Source of the DNA: Nitratireductor sp. ZSWI3
GTDB lineage: Bacteria; Pseudomonadota; Alphaproteobacteria; Rhizobiales; Rhizobiaceae
NCBI RefSeq assembly: GCF_024655565.1
Contig: NZ_JANKOF010000008.1
Location: 26,714-90,713, forward strand
Length of the DNA: 64,000 bases
Direction: 5' to 3'
The notes beneath the pieces are model-generated. The model searched no databases, was not told where the DNA came from, and saw nothing but the letters and a program-made list of their open reading frames with translations. This document shows positions 61,042 to 64,000 of the stretch, one piece after another. Positions within the stretch are counted from its first letter, which is position 1. Each line of letters begins with the position of its first letter. The position numbers and the translations under genes were made by a program.

Positions 61042-62316
61042 TTAGCGGACCGTCTGGCGCAGGCGATTGCGCAGAATTCGCAAGCGGTTGCGGGCCTGGC
61101 GGTAAAGGCTGATCTGGGCCGCCGCCTTGCGCACCTGCCGTTCGGCATCGGGCCGCAGGCCGACGACGATGGTTCCCAGCGGGCGGCGCTCGCTCCACAA
61201 TCTGCTCATGATCGGATGGTCGGGAACCGCGCAGGAATCGGTGACGGCGATGTCGGGGTCGGCCAAATGGCTCTTCGTCACCTCGACCATCAACAGCGTG
61301 CCCGGGGAATAGGCGGCATAGTCTTCGTTATATGCGGTTTTCCACGTGTAGGCCGTGCCGTTCTCGACGAAAACGATGAGGCAGGCGACGATCTTGTCGT
61401 CGAGCGCCAGCGTGTGAATGCGGCACATGTCCCGCTCGGCGAGCCGGTGGACGGCCTCGCGGGCGAAGGCTGCCCGGTATCGGTCGGTCGCCATCGCGGT
61501 GCGGGCACGTCCCTTCCAGCCGGCGGCCTCGAGCGTCAGAAAGGCTTCCGCGCCGTGTCGGATCTCCTCCGGCGTGCGGGCGATGCGGTGGTCGAGGGCG
61601 CCTTGTTCGGCAAGGCGGCGCTTCAGGCGGCGGAACTCCCGATAGTGGTGCTGGCGCAGGGCCGCCTTCAGATAGGTGTCGCCGTCCTCGCCGCTCTGCA
61701 GGATCGGGCGTTCCACCCGGCCGGTGATCCGCAAGGGCAGGGAGCGCGCTTCGGCGACGGCGGTGAGCATCTCCATGAAAGGACCGTCCAGACCGACTTC
61801 CGGCAGGACGAACACTTTCGGAAATCGCAGATGCGGTCGCGACAGCGTGGCGAAGAAGTCGTCGATCACGCCCGCCGGATCGTCGCTATCGACGAGAGGC
61901 GTGCCGAGCGGGCCGAACGGGTTGGCCCAGGTGCGCAGCACCGCAACGCCGAATGGCAGCATCGAGCGCTCCACCGAGAAGGGGACCAGGAGGCGAAGCC
62001 GGCTCCTCGTCTCGGTGCCGTCGCGAATGACCGCCAGGCGGACCTCACGGTCTTCCAGGCGCGGCATGGCGGGCGCCAGGAAGCGCGGGTTGAAGAAGAT
62101 GTTTGGTTCGATCGCGCGGGCCGCCAGGTGGTCGAGCTCCTCGACGAGGTCGAAGCCGGCCGAGGCCGGGTAGATGGCAAGCTTGCGCTTCGGCCGCTGG
62201 CCGGCCAGCAGCTCGAGCTGCGCCGGATCGGCGTTTTCGGTCAGAGGGGCGAACTGGCCGAGAAGCGCGCCGGAAGCGCTGCCGCTCAGCTCCTCGAGAA
62301 GGGGGGGCACGCTCAT
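61042..62316 (-). CDS. GNAT/FemAB-like acyltransferase (CelD/BcsL type)
   Basis: 424 residues from ATG 62316, which overlaps the flippase stop by four bases. The C-terminal acetyltransferase-6 domain shows YREFRRLKRRLAEQGALDHR, AEAFLTLEAAGWKGRARTAM, IVACLIVFVENGTAYTWKTA and YAAYSPGTLLMVEVTKSHLA, the GNAT_6 pattern seen with exopolysaccharide loci. A longer frame reaching 63300 only reads through the flippase gene out of frame. With the flippase it may modify or anchor an exported polysaccharide. Confidence 0.87.
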   Translation of the reverse strand: MSVPPLLEELSGSASGALLGQFAPLTENADPAQLELLAGQRPKRKLAIYPASAGFDLVEELDHLAARAIEPNIFFNPRFLAPAMPRLEDREVRLAVIRDGTETRSRLRLLVPFSVERSMLPFGVAVLRTWANPFGPLGTPLVDSDDPAGVIDDFFATLSRPHLRFPKVFVLPEVGLDGPFMEMLTAVAEARSLPLRITGRVERPILQSGEDGDTYLKAALRQHHYREFRRLKRRLAEQGALDHRIARTPEEIRHGAEAFLTLEAAGWKGRARTAMATDRYRAAFAREAVHRLAERDMCRIHTLALDDKIVACLIVFVENGTAYTWKTAYNEDYAAYSPGTLLMVEVTKSHLADPDIAVTDSCAVPDHPIMSRLWSERRPLGTIVVGLRPDAERQVRKAAAQISLYRQARNRLRILRNRLRQTVR

Positions 62317-63746
62317 TCCGGGGCCTCGATTCCAGTCGAAGGAAGAAAGATCAGCATGGCGATTCCGAGCTTGCGCCAGACGGTGAGCGAGAGCGCCGCC
62401 GCTTCGAACAGCATCGCGATGCCCGTCGCGGCGGCCGCGCCCCACAGCCCGTAGAGCGGGATCATCAGCGTGTTGAGCCCGATGTTCAGCACCAGCGTCG
62501 CGGCGTAGACGGCCGCGCAGATCTTCTGATGGCCGCTCATGGTCAACAGGCTTTCCGCCGGCCCGACAGCCGAGCGTGCGACGACGCAGGTGACCAGAAG
62601 AAAAAGCAGCGGGTAGCCTTCGGTGAAGCCGGCGCCGAACATCATCAGCATCGGCTTGCCGAGAAGGAGGACGAGCACGCCCATGGCAAGCGACGGCCAG
62701 AAGGTCCAGGCGACCGTGTCGCGGGCAAAGCTCGCAAGGCCCCGGCGGTTGTCGCCGTGCATGAAGGACGCATAGCGTTGCGCAGCCCCGGCCTTGACGG
62801 CGAAATAGACGAAGTGGACGAGTGCCAGCGTCTTCACCGTGGCGAAGTAGACGGCGACGTCGGTCGGCGCCATATAGCGGCCCACCATCAGCACGTCGGC
62901 GTTGGTGAGCAGGAAGAAGAAGCTCTCGACCAGGAAGATGGGCAGCGAAACGGCGGTCCACTCGCGCATGCGGAAGCTTGGCTTTCCTTGGGGCAACTTG
63001 CGGTCGACGCGGGTGGTGATGCTGGCGATCTGCAGCAAGGTGGTGGCGTAGGTTGCGATGATGGCGGCGACGATCGCGGTTCTGGCATCGGGAGCGTAAC
63101 CGGCCAGAAGCGCGCCCCCCATCAGGAGCAGGATCAGGACCGGGCGGATGAAATAGGCGGGCAGGAGCGCCCAGATCACCCACGCATTGGCGCGCGCAAC
63201 GCCTTGCATGAGATCGCTCATGGCGATCATCGGCAGGCAGATCAGGCCGAGATAGAAGGGAACGATGTAATAGGTCTCGATGAGCGGGGAAAAGAACCAC
63301 ACGCCGATCAGCCCCACGGCGGCAAACAGGGTCGAGGAGCCGAGGACGAACAGCCGGCCGGCCAGGTTCACACCGCGCAATTCGGCATATTGCTCTTTGC
63401 TGCGATATTCGGGAATGAAGCGGATGATCGAGGTGTGGAACCCGAGGCAGGCGATGTTGCCGAGGATGATCATCGTCACCCAGACCAGCACATAGATGCC
63501 GTATTCGAAACTGCCCATCCAGCGGGCCAGGAGCACCTGGCTCAAGAAGGCGATCGCCGCGTTGACGATGCGGATGACGAAAGCGATCAGCGCGTTGCGC
63601 CCGGCTTCGCCGCGGGCATCGCGGGCGCTGAGCAACGCGTCGAGCTTCGACAAAGACGGCTGCAGGCGCATGGACAGCCGCCCCGGCAGCAAGCGTTCAC
63701 CGGCCGTTGTAACTGAAAAGCGCACGCCAAACACCCCGTCAAACAT
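62313..63746 (-). CDS. Lipopolysaccharide/exopolysaccharide flippase (MATE/Wzx-like)
   Basis: 477 residues (ATG 63746; ATG 63671 is an alternative). Twelve to fourteen helices. The family element FVIRIVNAAIAFLSQVLLAR and GSFEYGIYVLVWVTMIILGN lie near residues 56-95, and FLVESFFFLLTNADVLMVGR near residue 269, typical of polysaccharide biosynthesis flippases. It moves lipid-linked glycans to the periplasmic side. It is translationally coupled to the FemAB-like gene. No glycosyltransferase lies in the window; the rest of the locus may be beyond 64000. Confidence 0.88.
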   Translation of the reverse strand: MFDGVFGVRFSVTTAGERLLPGRLSMRLQPSLSKLDALLSARDARGEAGRNALIAFVIRIVNAAIAFLSQVLLARWMGSFEYGIYVLVWVTMIILGNIACLGFHTSIIRFIPEYRSKEQYAELRGVNLAGRLFVLGSSTLFAAVGLIGVWFFSPLIETYYIVPFYLGLICLPMIAMSDLMQGVARANAWVIWALLPAYFIRPVLILLLMGGALLAGYAPDARTAIVAAIIATYATTLLQIASITTRVDRKLPQGKPSFRMREWTAVSLPIFLVESFFFLLTNADVLMVGRYMAPTDVAVYFATVKTLALVHFVYFAVKAGAAQRYASFMHGDNRRGLASFARDTVAWTFWPSLAMGVLVLLLGKPMLMMFGAGFTEGYPLLFLLVTCVVARSAVGPAESLLTMSGHQKICAAVYAATLVLNIGLNTLMIPLYGLWGAAAATGIAMLFEAAALSLTVWRKLGIAMLIFLPSTGIEAPE

Positions 63747-63902
63747 CGATCGGGAGCGCCTGCCGCATCGGCGATCTGCGCCCCGACACCCGAGACACCG
63801 TTCGGTGAGCGCGATGGCGCCGCAGATGAGGTGAATCCGGTTCGCGGCAGACTAGCCGCCGAGTCTTTAAGAAACGGTTCGGTCTGCCGCAACGGAAGGC
63901 GC

Positions 63903-63954
63903 GATGCGCAGGTTCAAAGACTTGCAGCGCTCCTCGGGCGGGCAGCGCTGCAGG
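63903..63954 (+). repeat. GATGCGCAG repeat, second copy
   Basis: GATGCGCAGGTTCAAAGACT followed by TGCAGCGC ... GCAGCGCTGCAGG, matching 24644-24707 in layout (GATGCGCAGRTTCAA, CAGCG, centre, GCGCTGTAGG-like end). It lies upstream of the flippase gene near the right window edge; no gene was seen in 63747-64000. Confidence 0.6.
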
Positions 63955-64000
63955 GCCGGCTGACCGGAAAGGAAAACGCCGCCGGCGCATGGGGCGCCGG

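Noticed and set aside
61042..63300. 752-codon frame that would fuse a flippase-region segment to the FemAB-like protein
   Set aside because: The first 328 codons are an out-of-frame reading of the flippase gene; the real start is ATG 62316, overlapping the flippase stop by four bases.
63739..63990. Small minus-strand frame at the right edge
   Set aside because: Lies over a repeat element, Arg/Pro-rich composition, no ribosome-binding site.

Overview
The window is GC-rich, almost fully coding DNA. It looks like the chromosome of a Hyphomicrobiales (Rhizobiales) bacterium, most likely a Mesorhizobium/Phyllobacteriaceae-type organism. This rests on gene neighbourhoods (argH-lptM-lysA-TIGR02302 family, hpt-cpdR, ftsE-ftsX, hisC-tyrC next to a SAM-II controlled metA, gloB-methyltransferase), on the SAM-II riboswitch itself, and on short palindromic intergenic repeats typical of rhizobial genomes. 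No prophage, insertion sequence, rRNA or CRISPR array was seen. There is one tRNA gene (Leu, anticodon CAA).

Region 1 (1-18725) is accessory and catabolic. A TrpXYZ-like ABC importer (1-2727, minus strand) is divergent from a GntR/FCD regulator that is translationally coupled to an unknown multi-pass membrane protein (2987-5184). Then comes a complete branched-chain-type ABC importer (5335-10126). After a patch of palindromic repeats surrounding a GIY-YIG nuclease gene there is nicotinamidase pncA, divergent from a tight seven-gene stretch (11616-18725). That stretch encodes a molybdenum hydroxylase (FAD subunit plus fused 2Fe-2S/Mo subunit), a cysteine-rich protein of the 6-hydroxynicotinate reductase type, a UPF0280 protein, a DUF1185 protein and a MarR regulator. 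A shared TTTGTACAC motif lies in front of both the importer and the pncA/hydroxylase divergent promoter. I read 5335-18725 as one regulon for uptake, hydroxylation and reductive dearomatisation of a nicotinate-like N-heterocycle. This is the best candidate for an incompletely described system.

Region 2 (18667-32600) is mostly housekeeping: yhhQ-type queuosine-precursor transporter, rpmB, a DUF3108 protein, an EamA exporter, gloB, a methyltransferase, a nitronate monooxygenase, metA with a SAM-II riboswitch and attenuator, hisC, tyrC, a DUF2125 protein, a ChaC-like cyclotransferase, plsC, a YdcF protein and ftsEX. A 346-bp tandem duplication between ydcF and ftsX has left a chimeric gene remnant.

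Region 3 (32600-64000) continues with hpt, cpdR, a TIGR02302 protein, lysA, lptM, argH, a TlpA thioredoxin, a QueD homologue lacking its expected catalytic cysteine, and a cysteine-free SUOX-fold periplasmic protein paired with a GGDEF-EAL membrane protein. It then holds a FadE-type acyl-CoA dehydrogenase, 3-hydroxybutyryl-CoA dehydrogenase, etfBA, a rhomboid protease, a cobalamin adenosyltransferase, assorted membrane and repair genes, gluQ, a DNA glycosylase, an HNH nuclease, DsbB, a YqaA protein, tRNA-Leu, an acyl-CoA synthetase, and a FemAB-like acyltransferase with a polysaccharide flippase.

Dispersed repeats of at least three families sit in the gaps. In several places they supply the stop codon or the last residues of neighbouring genes (GIY-YIG nuclease, metA, DUF3108 protein, gloB).
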